Shown here piece after piece: positions 1-7,205 of a stretch of DNA of 9,304 bases (position 1 is its first letter; the number at the start of each line of letters is the position of its first letter). A program made the translations under genes and the position numbers. The stretch comes from Methylococcales bacterium. Its GTDB lineage: Bacteria; Pseudomonadota; Gammaproteobacteria; Methylococcales; Methylomonadaceae. Where the stretch lies: NCBI GenBank assembly GCA_023144875.1, contig JAGLEW010000049.1, forward strand, positions 1-9,304. Reading direction: 5' to 3'. The notes below the pieces were generated by a model that did no database searches, had not been told where the DNA came from, and saw nothing but the letters and a program-made list of their open reading frames with translations.

Positions 1-1689
1 ATTATTGGATGGCTAAAAAATTACAGCAAAGCAGACTTTAATGGGGACGCATTTGCGGGTATTATTACCGCCATTCTGCTCGTCCCTCAGGGCATTGCTT
101 ATGCGATGCTGGCAGGACTTCCGCCGCAACTGGGTTTATATGCCAGTATTTTTCCCGCTATTGTTTATAGCATACTAGGAACCAGCCGAACCATGTCGGT
201 AGGGCCGGTGTCGATTGCCGCGATCATGATTGCCAGCGCCTTAACCGCACCTGAAATTAGCGCCCTTGGAAACCCCGTGGAATCGGCCATTATTTTAGCC
301 GCCGAAAGCGGTATCATTTTATTATTGATGGCTATTTTACGTATGGGCGGTTTGGTGCATTTTATCAGTCACCCCGTGTTGACAGGTTTTACCAGCGGCG
401 CATCTATTTTAATTATTTTTAGCCAATTACCCCAATTATTGGGCTTTGCTAAGCCCCATTGTGGGTTGGATGTCAATTGTTATCATGAAATATTGAACAC
501 GCTTAATCCTGTGGTCGCAGGTTTAGGGCTGCTAAGTCTTTGTATTTTAATTTTATTTAATAAACCCATTCGTTATGCTCTTGAAAAAGCAGGTGCAAGT
601 TCTGCACTCACAATTGGCGTTAGTAAAATTGCGCCTTTATTGGCTATTATTATCACTACTTTATTAGTGATTCAGTATGATTTTTCCAACCAAAATCAAG
701 TGGCCATTGTCGGTGTCATCAAAGGGGAATTACCTTCGGTTAATTTAGATTTTTTTGGGGCAACCGAAAAATGGTCGTTACTATGGTCTTATGCAGGCTT
801 TATTGCTTTAATTGCCTATGTTGAAAGTGTGGCGATTGCAAAAGTCACTGCCAATATGCGTCATCAACGCATCAATCCAAATCAAGAGCTTGTTGCCATT
901 GGTGCGGCGAATTTAGCCACCGCAATCACAGGCGGTATGTCAGTTGCAGGCGGTTTTAGTCGTACCATGGTGAATTTTACCGCAGGCGCTAGAACTCAAA
1001 TGGCGGTGCTGATTGCGGTGATTTTATTGAGTCTCGCGGTGGTGTTTGCCAGTGATGGCTTTGAATTTATTCCAAAAGCCACCTTAGCGGCGATTATTTT
1101 AATGGCTATTTTTCCTTTGATAAAATTAAAGGATATTCTTCATACATGGCGTTATGATAAAAGCGATGGGATGGCTGAATTAATGACCTTACTGGGCGTT
1201 TTAGTGTTTGGGATTGAAGAGGGGCTGGTTTTAGGAATTGTGTTAACCATCGCCAGTTATTTGCGCCAAACCAGTCAACCGCATATCGCTGAAGTCGGAC
1301 GTATTGCCAATACTGAACATTATCGTAATATAAATCGTCATGAAGTGGAAACATGGTCTAAATTACTGTTATTACGCATTGATGAAAATATCACTTTTAG
1401 CAATGCCGATTACATTAATGATTTTATATTGGAGCGTTTAACCCATCGACCTATTAAACATATTGTTTTAATTTGCACGTCGGTGAGCCATATTGATAGT
1501 ACGGCGTTAGAGGCGTTAGAAAGTATGAGTCACACACTGTCTCAACAAGGCATGACGCTGCATTTTTCAGAGGTAAAAGGGCCTGTTATGGATAAATTAG
1601 AACAGAGCTGTTTTTTAGAAAAAATAAAACCGGGGCAGCTCTTTTTTAGAACCATTGACGGGGTTGATAAACTGAAAAAATGTGAGTAA
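1..1689 (+). CDS. SulP/SLC26-family anion permease with STAS domain (5' partial)
   Basis: Inner-membrane secondary transporter for an inorganic or small organic anion; family members carry sulfate, bicarbonate or dicarboxylates, and the substrate cannot be read here. The frame is open from base 1, giving 562 residues (numbered from the first visible codon). SulP genes are usually slightly longer, so only a short N-terminal piece is probably missing. Residues 1-430 are a multi-helix membrane domain. Near the start are the family's LVPQGIAYAMLAGLPP segment, TM1 core, and GLYAS. Later come AYVESVAIAK (about 272-281) and the SVAGGFSRTMVN signature (about 314-325). Residues about 445-555 form a cytoplasmic STAS domain with the conserved IDSTALEAL loop (about 498-506), the site equivalent to the phosphorylated serine of anti-sigma factor antagonists. 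It ends with TAA. The next gene is 104 bp downstream behind its own putative promoter, so the two are probably separate transcripts. Family assignment is firm; sulfate specificity is not. Confidence 0.95.
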   Translation: MIGWLKNYSKADFNGDAFAGIITAILLVPQGIAYAMLAGLPPQLGLYASIFPAIVYSILGTSRTMSVGPVSIAAIMIASALTAPEISALGNPVESAIILAAESGIILLLMAILRMGGLVHFISHPVLTGFTSGASILIIFSQLPQLLGFAKPHCGLDVNCYHEILNTLNPVVAGLGLLSLCILILFNKPIRYALEKAGASSALTIGVSKIAPLLAIIITTLLVIQYDFSNQNQVAIVGVIKGELPSVNLDFFGATEKWSLLWSYAGFIALIAYVESVAIAKVTANMRHQRINPNQELVAIGAANLATAITGGMSVAGGFSRTMVNFTAGARTQMAVLIAVILLSLAVVFASDGFEFIPKATLAAIILMAIFPLIKLKDILHTWRYDKSDGMAELMTLLGVLVFGIEEGLVLGIVLTIASYLRQTSQPHIAEVGRIANTEHYRNINRHEVETWSKLLLLRIDENITFSNADYINDFILERLTHRPIKHIVLICTSVSHIDSTALEALESMSHTLSQQGMTLHFSEVKGPVMDKLEQSCFLEKIKPGQLFFRTIDGVDKLKKCE

Positions 1690-1696
1690 CTTCTTC

Positions 1697-1712
1697 TTTT
1701 AAAGCTTTAAAA
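1697..1712. repeat. 16-bp perfect AT-rich palindrome in the SulP/secretion spacer
   Basis: TTTTAAAGCTTTAAAA is its own reverse complement, directly after the SulP stop codon. Its only G-C pairs are the central two bases, and it has no loop and no U-tract of the usual kind, so it is a poor intrinsic terminator. It could be a regulator half-site pair or chance in AT-rich DNA. The right half also starts a short direct repeat (CTTTAAAATT at 1705-1714, then CTTTAAATT at 1715-1723). Confidence 0.4.
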
Positions 1713-1732
1713 TTCTTTAAATTAAGAGAAAG

Positions 1733-1761
1733 TGAACAAAATAAAATGAATATAGTAGAAT
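1733..1761 (+). promoter_or_regulatory. Putative sigma-70 promoter for the type I secretion operon
   Basis: A -35-like TGAACA (1733-1738, 4 of 6 to consensus) is separated by exactly 17 bp from a -10-like TAGAAT (1756-1761, 5 of 6). A start near 1768 would leave a leader of about 26 nt before the ATG at 1794. No Shine-Dalgarno is visible in that leader. The spacing and position are good, but AT-rich spacers produce such matches by chance, so this is a candidate only. Confidence 0.45.
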
Positions 1762-1793
1762 GCACAGTTAACTAATTTTTAATTGTAAACTAT

Positions 1794-3542
1794 ATGAGTC
1801 AACAAGGTGGGAAGTCAGATTTAAAGAAAGCTTTATGGGTGTGTAAAGGGGCTTTTTTATCCGCCATGGGGTTTAGCATGATTATCAATCTGCTTACATT
1901 AGCGCCTGTGGTTTATATGTTGCAATTGTACGATCGTGTCGTTACTTCTGGAAATAGTACCACTTTATTAATGTTGACCCTTGTTATTGTGGTGATCTTT
2001 TTTACCCAGGGGGCAATAGAAACCATTCGCACATTGATACTGGTTCGTGTCAGCGCTCGCTTAGAAACCTTATTAAATCGTCGTTTATTTAAAATTGCCT
2101 ATAAAAAATCCCTTTATAGTGGGGGGCAGCAAGCCTCGTCTCAACCCTTGGATGATTTAACCGCGCTTCGACAATTTTTAACAGGTAATGGCTTATTTGC
2201 TTTTTTTGATGCCCCATGGATGCCCATTTATTTGGCAATTATGTATTTATTTCATCCCTATTTTGGGTATGCGGCGGTTTTTGCGGCGGTTTTTTTAAGT
2301 ATTTTAGGGCTTATTAATGAAAAAGTAACTCGTAGCGTGTTAGCCGAAGCCAATGGTTTAGCCGCGGGTAACCGAATGCATTTAAATAAAAATTTAAAAA
2401 ATGCAGAAGTGATTGAATCAATGGGCATGTTCGATAATATTTTTGAACGTTGGTTGGAACGCAGTCATAAAGTACTAACCTTACAAGCGAAAGCCAGTGC
2501 CAAAGCAGGTTTTTTAAGCTCTTTATCAAAAACGTTACGAATGCTATTTCAATCGTTAACACTTGGCTTAGGTGCTTATCTTGCCATCAATGAAGAAATT
2601 AACCCCAGTATGATGATCGCAGGCTCTATTTTATTGGGAAAAGCCTTAGCACCGATTGATCAACTTATTGGAGGCTGGAAAGGCTTTATTATCGCCAGAA
2701 CGCAATACAGCCGCCTTAATGAATTATTGCTTAATATCCCTGACGATAAAGATAAAATGAGCTTACAAGCTCCCAAAGGAGAGCTTCAGGCTGAACAAGC
2801 GGTGATTGTTCCCCCAGGGGCTAAACTTCCTGCGGTTAAAGGGGTTTCTTTTACTATAGAAGCGGGTGATACGGTTGGAATTTTAGGTCCTAGTGGTGCG
2901 GGGAAATCTAGCCTTGCCCGAGGATTATTAGGGATATGGCCAACGGCAAATGGGGCGATTCGCTTAGATGGAGCGAATATTTTTGACTGGAATCGGGTTG
3001 AATTAGGCGCGCATATTGGCTATTTACCGCAAGATATTGAACTATTTGAAGGCAGTATCAGTGAAAATATTTCCCGCTTTGGTGAAATGGATTCTGATAA
3101 AATTATCGAGGCCGCTAAAATGGCGGATGTTCATGAGATGATTTTACATTTACCCAATGGTTACGACACTATGATTGGCGCGGTGGGGAGTAACTTATCA
3201 GGTGGTCAGCGACAACGGGTTGGTTTAGCGCGTGCCGTTTATGGACATCCTAAATTGGTAATATTAGATGAGCCTAATTCAAACCTTGATGATGCGGGTG
3301 AAGTGGCTTTAGCGCATGCCATTGCCAGTTTAAAAACTAAAAAAACTACGATTATCATTGTGACGCATCGCCATAATGTGTTGGGGCAACTTGGTAAGCT
3401 ATTATTGTTACAAGACGGGTTAGTGGCTTTATACGGGGGGCGTGATGCCGTCTTGGCTAAGATGGCAGAGCAACAACAGCAAGCCGCCCCGCCGCCTGAA
3501 CCTAAAAAATTGCCACCAAAAACCTTTACTATCCCTATTTAA
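1794..3542 (+). CDS. Type I secretion ABC permease/ATPase, PrtD type
   Basis: Inner-membrane ABC exporter subunit that powers one-step export of a protein through an ABC-adaptor-TolC channel. At 582 aa it is the usual length for the PrtD/AprD group and lacks the N-terminal peptidase-like domain of HlyB. Residues about 15-300 are the membrane domain with group-typical motifs LYDRVVTSG (45-53) and FFDAPWMPIYLA (137-148). The nucleotide-binding domain is complete: Walker A GPSGAGKSS (365-373), Q-loop LPQD (411-414), signature LSGGQ (468-472), Walker B ending in D492-E493, D-loop SNLD (496-499) and switch histidine H525. The C terminus is a Gln- and Pro-rich tail (about 559-575). ATG 1794 is chosen because the earlier in-frame ATG at 1746 runs into a stop at 1773. 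The adaptor gene follows after 49 bp with no terminator, so the two are an operon. No substrate or outer-membrane partner is nearby, so the cargo is unknown. Confidence 0.93.
   Translation: MSQQGGKSDLKKALWVCKGAFLSAMGFSMIINLLTLAPVVYMLQLYDRVVTSGNSTTLLMLTLVIVVIFFTQGAIETIRTLILVRVSARLETLLNRRLFKIAYKKSLYSGGQQASSQPLDDLTALRQFLTGNGLFAFFDAPWMPIYLAIMYLFHPYFGYAAVFAAVFLSILGLINEKVTRSVLAEANGLAAGNRMHLNKNLKNAEVIESMGMFDNIFERWLERSHKVLTLQAKASAKAGFLSSLSKTLRMLFQSLTLGLGAYLAINEEINPSMMIAGSILLGKALAPIDQLIGGWKGFIIARTQYSRLNELLLNIPDDKDKMSLQAPKGELQAEQAVIVPPGAKLPAVKGVSFTIEAGDTVGILGPSGAGKSSLARGLLGIWPTANGAIRLDGANIFDWNRVELGAHIGYLPQDIELFEGSISENISRFGEMDSDKIIEAAKMADVHEMILHLPNGYDTMIGAVGSNLSGGQRQRVGLARAVYGHPKLVILDEPNSNLDDAGEVALAHAIASLKTKKTTIIIVTHRHNVLGQLGKLLLLQDGLVALYGGRDAVLAKMAEQQQQAAPPPEPKKLPPKTFTIPI
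2271..2294 (+). repeat. 12-bp perfect tandem duplication inside the ABC exporter gene
   Basis: GCGGCGGTTTTT occurs twice in direct succession (2271-2282, 2283-2294), in frame, encoding AAVF-AAVF at residues 160-167 of a membrane helix. It keeps the reading frame and hydrophobicity. It may be a small duplication or simple codon coincidence for an Ala/Val/Phe-rich helix. Confidence 0.6.
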
Positions 3543-3591
3543 TGGGCTTTTTGAAATAAATGATACTTGTTGCACAATTGCCTTTAAATAA

Positions 3592-4917
3592 ATGACTAGC
3601 GAAAAAAACTCTTCTAAAACACAATCAAAATCTCCTGTTAATACCGATGATAGACCGATACGCTGGTTGGGATATTTTATTTTATTGTCAACATTGGGTG
3701 CTTTTGGAGGCTGGAGCTACTATGCACCGATTGCAAGTTCTTCCATCGCGGTTGGAAAGGTGGTGGTAGAAGACCATCGTAAAACGGTGCAGCATTTTGA
3801 AGGCGGAATTATTAAAAAATTATGGGTGCGGGAAGGAGATAAAATCAATGAAGGTGACTTATTAATTACCCTTGATAACACGCAATTTAAAGCACAGGTA
3901 CAAGTTTTACAAGGTCAGTATATTGTTAAAACGGCAATGAGTGCTCGTCTTAATGCGGAACGGCGTGGCAATCAACGGATTGATTTTACCGAAATTTTAT
4001 CAATTGATGATTTGCGCGTTCAAGAAGCCATTAGTGATCAACAATACTCATTCAACACTCGTCAAAAAAGCTATAAAGGTGAGATCATCTTATTGGAGCA
4101 ACGCATTGAGCAAATTGACTCCAAAATAACAGGGTTACAAACTCAAATAGAAAGTAAACAACAATTAATTTATTCCTACAGCGGTGAAATAACGGAGTTA
4201 GAAGTTTTACTTGAGGAAGGTTTTGCCGAAAAACCTCGGGTGATGGAACTTAAACGCAGTCATACTCGTTTACATGGTGAAATAGCAGGACTGAATACAG
4301 AAATTGATACCTCGCGTATGCAACAAGGAGAGGCTAAATTACAAACTTTTCAAACGACTAAAAAATATCAAGCGGATATTGCCAAACAACTTGAGCTGGT
4401 TAATGCGGAATTATTTGATATTACCGAACGGTTGCATGCGGAAAAAGCCCGTGTTAAACGCACTAAAATTTTAGCGCCAGTTTCAGGCTCTATTTTAGGG
4501 TTAGAGGTTAATACTAAAGGTGGAGTGATTCGAGCGGGTGAGCCTATTTTAGATATTGTGCCCGCCGATGCACGTTTAGTCATTGAAGCACGGGTGGTAT
4601 TACAAGATATTGATAAAGTGAGTATGGGTAGTGAAGCTAAAATTCGTTTTAGTGCCTTTAATAGTAAAACGACACCGACGATGGAAGCGACGGTGACAAA
4701 ACTTTCAATGGATAGTGTTACTGATGAAAAAACAGGTGAGCAATATTACGAAGCAACTTTAGAGTTAACGGATGTAGGGCGTGAAAAGCTGGATAATTTG
4801 GTGTTAATTTCAGGGATGCCCGCAGAAGTTTTAATTAATACGGGCGAACGAACGGTCTTTCAATATTTACTGAAACCAGCCACAAGCATGCTCGCTAATG
4901 CATTTACCGAAGAATAA
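3592..4917 (+). CDS. HlyD-family type I secretion periplasmic adaptor
   Basis: Membrane fusion protein that bridges the inner-membrane ABC exporter to a TolC-type outer-membrane channel. At 441 aa it has the normal PrtE/HlyD length. A short polar cytoplasmic N terminus (1-23) is followed by one membrane anchor (about 24-46). The first lipoyl half-motif is HFEGGIIKKLWVREGDKI (68-85). A long Gln/Glu/Lys-rich helical hairpin, probably coiled coil, spans about 145-288. The second lipoyl half contains APVSGSILGL (295-304), and a beta-barrel region follows. The C terminus has GMPAEVLI (408-415) and RTVFQYLLKP (420-429), both typical of this family. It lies 49 bp after the ABC gene and is presumably co-transcribed with it. 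No clear Shine-Dalgarno precedes ATG 3592; an ATG at 3560 is out of frame. Its TAA lies 3 bp from the stop codon of the convergent lipoprotein gene. Confidence 0.93.
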   Translation: MTSEKNSSKTQSKSPVNTDDRPIRWLGYFILLSTLGAFGGWSYYAPIASSSIAVGKVVVEDHRKTVQHFEGGIIKKLWVREGDKINEGDLLITLDNTQFKAQVQVLQGQYIVKTAMSARLNAERRGNQRIDFTEILSIDDLRVQEAISDQQYSFNTRQKSYKGEIILLEQRIEQIDSKITGLQTQIESKQQLIYSYSGEITELEVLLEEGFAEKPRVMELKRSHTRLHGEIAGLNTEIDTSRMQQGEAKLQTFQTTKKYQADIAKQLELVNAELFDITERLHAEKARVKRTKILAPVSGSILGLEVNTKGGVIRAGEPILDIVPADARLVIEARVVLQDIDKVSMGSEAKIRFSAFNSKTTPTMEATVTKLSMDSVTDEKTGEQYYEATLELTDVGREKLDNLVLISGMPAEVLINTGERTVFQYLLKPATSMLANAFTEE

Positions 4918-4920
4918 CCC

Positions 4921-5343
4921 CTATAATTTATAGATAACACTATTGCCTTCATCGCGTGGGTCAGGCTTTTTACGTTTTTTATTTTGATCCAGTCGTTCTT
5001 GGTTGTAATGGCTGATCATCTGATCCCAGCTATTAAACTTTTCATATTCTTTATAGCCTGCGCTTTTACGTTTTTGATACAACGCTTTGCCTATTTCAAT
5101 TAACTCTTCAGGGGTTTGACCACCTACCTCACTCAAAAAATCGCTTTTATTTTTTATTTCATCGCGTAACATCCAAAATGACATTTCAAATTCAATGCGT
5201 GTTTCTGAGGGAAGTCTATTTTTAATATAATTAACCGACTTATAGGCACTACGCATACTGCGTCCGCTGACTTCATTGCCTTTGCTGCAACCAAATAAAG
5301 TTAAAGTCGTCAGTAAAGCAAGCAATATAGAGATTTTTTTCAT
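4921..5343 (-). CDS. Small predicted outer-membrane lipoprotein, function unknown
   Basis: A 140-residue exported lipoprotein. The N terminus MKKISILL followed by a hydrophobic core and the lipobox LFGC (16-19) is a type II signal peptide; Cys19 would be lipidated. Ser at +2 is not the Asp inner-membrane retention signal, so outer-membrane sorting is expected. The mature part is about 120 residues, strongly charged, mostly helical in appearance, with two Trp and a Lys/Asp-rich end. The layout (signal, then a short helical domain with an S-x-x-S-A-x-x-S-V-like start) loosely recalls small lipoproteins such as the DUF6694 group, but I do not firmly recognise it. I choose ATG at 5343 rather than the in-frame TTG five codons upstream (5358), because a good Shine-Dalgarno sits 8 nt before the ATG and overlaps that TTG. 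The gene is divergent from the GTPase pair and convergent with the secretion adaptor. Confidence 0.8.
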   Translation of the reverse strand: MKKISILLALLTTLTLFGCSKGNEVSGRSMRSAYKSVNYIKNRLPSETRIEFEMSFWMLRDEIKNKSDFLSEVGGQTPEELIEIGKALYQKRKSAGYKEYEKFNSWDQMISHYNQERLDQNKKRKKPDPRDEGNSVIYKL

Positions 5344-5396
5344 TCTTTTTATCCTCAAAAAATTTATTAAATTACTAGGGTGAATCGTTTTATATT
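5344..5396. promoter_or_regulatory. Divergent intergenic region between lipoprotein and GTPase genes
   Basis: These 53 bp, very AT-rich, separate the two divergent start codons, so they must hold or overlap the control signals of both genes unless the GTPase actually starts downstream at 5460. Several -10-like stretches occur (for example TATATT at 5391-5396 on the plus strand), but I found no -35/-10 pair with good spacing on either strand. An AGGG-containing patch at 5376-5380 is too far (16 nt) from ATG 5397 to be its ribosome binding site. Confidence 0.4.
5352..5356 (-). promoter_or_regulatory. Ribosome binding site that fixes the lipoprotein start
   Basis: On the minus strand GAGGA lies 8 nt before ATG 5343. 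It directs translation to the ATG that opens the signal peptide and argues against the TTG at 5358. It is the only strong Shine-Dalgarno I can see at any gene start in the window. Confidence 0.75.
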
Positions 5397-7205
5397 ATGA
5401 TAGGTCTCATTAAAACCAAAGTTAAATCGTTGGTTATTATAAACCTAAGCCTACCTTATATGCTGAATTTTATCGCCCTTTTAAGACAACGTTATCAAAT
5501 ACTTTTAGCACAAATTGAAGCAGGGAGCGTGTTAGCATTAAGCTATGAACAGCGTATCGAACAACTCATTTTTGCAGAAGCCTTTATGCGCAAAGGCGAA
5601 TTATTAGAGGCAGATTTGAAGTTACCTCTACAAGTGGCAGTGATTGGCCCAACACAAGCAGGAAAAAGCTCAATTTGTAATTTGTTATTAAATAATAATT
5701 TAGCAGGTGTGAGCGCTTTAGCAGGCTTTACTGTGCATCCACAAGGGTTTTGTGCGGGGGTTACCAAAGCGTCTGCCAATGCCTTACAACATTATTTTGG
5801 TCGCTATCAACAGCTCAATTTAAGTGAATTAACCCCTGGTCGCTATGATTGTTTTGCTTTATCCGAAACCACTGTGGATGCGCCCTTATTACCGCCTTGT
5901 ATTTTATGGGACACGCCTGATTTTGACTCAATTAATGCGCCTGATTATAAAGAAGGGGTCATTCGGACGGTTGCTTTAGCCGACATCGTTATTTTGGTGT
6001 TAAGTAAAGAAAAATACGCGGATCAATCAGTTTGGGAATTGATGGCTCAAATTGAAGTCTTTAACCAACCGACCTTGATTTGTATTAATAAATTGCCGAA
6101 AGAGGCTGAAAATTTAATCATTCGCTCTTTAAAGCAAAAATGGCAACAAAGTCGAAATGATATTTTTCCTGTCACAGCGCCCTTGTTTTATGAGAGAGAG
6201 AAAGGCGAGCCGCGTTGGGGCGCTAACAGTGATCAATTGATTTATCAACTGGCAAAAAAAGCCCTCAAGCGACATCATTTTCGCTATCAATCGGACTTAA
6301 TTCATTTGCATTGGCGGTATTGGTTAGCACCCGTATTATCGGAACATGAAGCGATTGACGAATGGCAACGGTTGGTCTCAAAACAAATCAAAAAATCTTT
6401 ACTCGCCTATCAGCAAGATTATCTGGATCATCCTCATTACTATGAAACCTTTCAACAAGCACTGATTGAATTACTGAATTTATTAGAAATTCCTGGAATT
6501 GCGAAGATTTTAACCAAAACTCGTCGCCTATTAACGTGGCCCCTTCGAAAATTATTAGGGCTTCGAAAATCGCATCAATTGGGGGCGTATCAATCACAAG
6601 AACTATTACTTTTAAATCAACAAGCCAAACAATTACTGATTAATATCACCGAACAGTTATTGGAAAAAATTGACACAGAAAGCCAAAAAAATAGCTGGTG
6701 GCGTGAAACCTATCGACTCTTAAGACAACAGCATCCAATCATTTTAGATGAATTTAACGTGCAATCAAATACATACCACCGCGATTTTCAACAAGATGTC
6801 GAAGCGACCGCACGTAAACTTTATATAAAACTGGAAGAAAAACCGTTAATATTAAACAGTTTACGAACGACACGGATTAGCGCCGATGCAGCGGCTATTG
6901 CATTGGTAATTCAAGCAGGCGGAATTGGCTTACATGACCTTGTTATCACCCCTGCAATGCTCTCTTTTACCTCATTATTGACGGAGGCAACCATTGGTGG
7001 TTACATGAATAAAACCGAAGCTCAGCTTAAAAAACATCAATTGAAAACCGTTGAACAACAACTTTTTATCCAGTGTTTGCAACAGCAGTTGTATGAATTG
7101 CCTGAGCAAATACAAGATGACCATCATTTTAATATTTCTTCTGAGCAACTGGCCGTTGCCGAAAAACAGCGTGTAGCAAAAAAACATGGATTACGATTAC
7201 TCTGA
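5397..7205 (+). CDS. Large dynamin-like/TRAFAC GTPase, first of a pair
   Basis: Predicted nucleotide-hydrolysing protein of 602 aa with an Era/dynamin-like G domain and a long helical C-terminal part. Visible motifs: G1 GPTQAGKSS (84-92), likely switch I Thr112, G3 WDTPDFDS (171-178), and YADQSVWELM (207-216), which has a counterpart in the next protein. G4 is NKLP (231-234), so the Asp that normally recognises guanine is replaced by Pro. Residues 245-495 are mostly helical, charged and Gln-rich. Residues about 495-537 are a long Ala/Gly/Ile/Leu-rich stretch almost without charge that could dip into a membrane. The start is uncertain: ATG 5397 adds a hydrophobic N-terminal segment (about 11-30), while ATG 5460 (Met22) begins just before the helical region; neither has a Shine-Dalgarno. 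The gene overlaps the next GTPase gene by 20 bp, indicating co-expression. Function is unknown; a role in membrane remodelling is inferred from architecture. From memory, the pair resembles adjacent actinobacterial GTPases with a DLPDxDS and KYAD motif. Confidence 0.85.
   Translation: MIGLIKTKVKSLVIINLSLPYMLNFIALLRQRYQILLAQIEAGSVLALSYEQRIEQLIFAEAFMRKGELLEADLKLPLQVAVIGPTQAGKSSICNLLLNNNLAGVSALAGFTVHPQGFCAGVTKASANALQHYFGRYQQLNLSELTPGRYDCFALSETTVDAPLLPPCILWDTPDFDSINAPDYKEGVIRTVALADIVILVLSKEKYADQSVWELMAQIEVFNQPTLICINKLPKEAENLIIRSLKQKWQQSRNDIFPVTAPLFYEREKGEPRWGANSDQLIYQLAKKALKRHHFRYQSDLIHLHWRYWLAPVLSEHEAIDEWQRLVSKQIKKSLLAYQQDYLDHPHYYETFQQALIELLNLLEIPGIAKILTKTRRLLTWPLRKLLGLRKSHQLGAYQSQELLLLNQQAKQLLINITEQLLEKIDTESQKNSWWRETYRLLRQQHPIILDEFNVQSNTYHRDFQQDVEATARKLYIKLEEKPLILNSLRTTRISADAAAIALVIQAGGIGLHDLVITPAMLSFTSLLTEATIGGYMNKTEAQLKKHQLKTVEQQLFIQCLQQQLYELPEQIQDDHHFNISSEQLAVAEKQRVAKKHGLRLL
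7178..7184 (+). other. A7 homopolymer at the GTPase gene junction
   Basis: Seven consecutive A residues lie two bases before the ATG of the second GTPase, read in the first gene as A-AAA-AAA followed by CAT. The second gene's frame is open from just after a TAG at 7174-7176. A +1 (or -2) slip on this run would therefore join the two reading frames into one long protein, whereas a -1 slip would not. No stimulatory hairpin is evident, so use of this slip is speculative. Confidence 0.3.

Noticed and set aside
1106..1354. Minus-strand open frame of 82 codons inside the SulP gene
   Set aside because: It lies wholly antisense to a well-conserved coding region and its translation has no recognisable features; it is a shadow frame. 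The same holds for the minus-strand frames at 2314-2562, 4368-4583, 5543-5779, 6388-6597, 6975-7187 and 7935-8132, and for the plus-strand frame at 3941-4129.
1..1689. Naming the SulP protein as a specific sulfate or bicarbonate transporter
   Set aside because: Substrate residues cannot be assigned from sequence by eye and the neighbouring genes give no metabolic clue.
3543..3591. Possible terminator between the ABC and adaptor genes
   Set aside because: Only a tiny TTG/CAA stem around TTGTTGCACAA is visible, with no GC-rich stem followed by a U-tract; an operon is the simpler reading.
5344..5358. Longer lipoprotein start at TTG 5358
   Set aside because: The TTG overlaps the Shine-Dalgarno of the ATG at 5343, and the ATG gives a standard signal peptide start (MKK).
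7174..7190. Programmed -1 frameshift at the A7 run
   Set aside because: A -1 shift from the first GTPase frame does not enter the second gene's frame; only +1/-2 would. It is kept only as a low-interest slippage idea.
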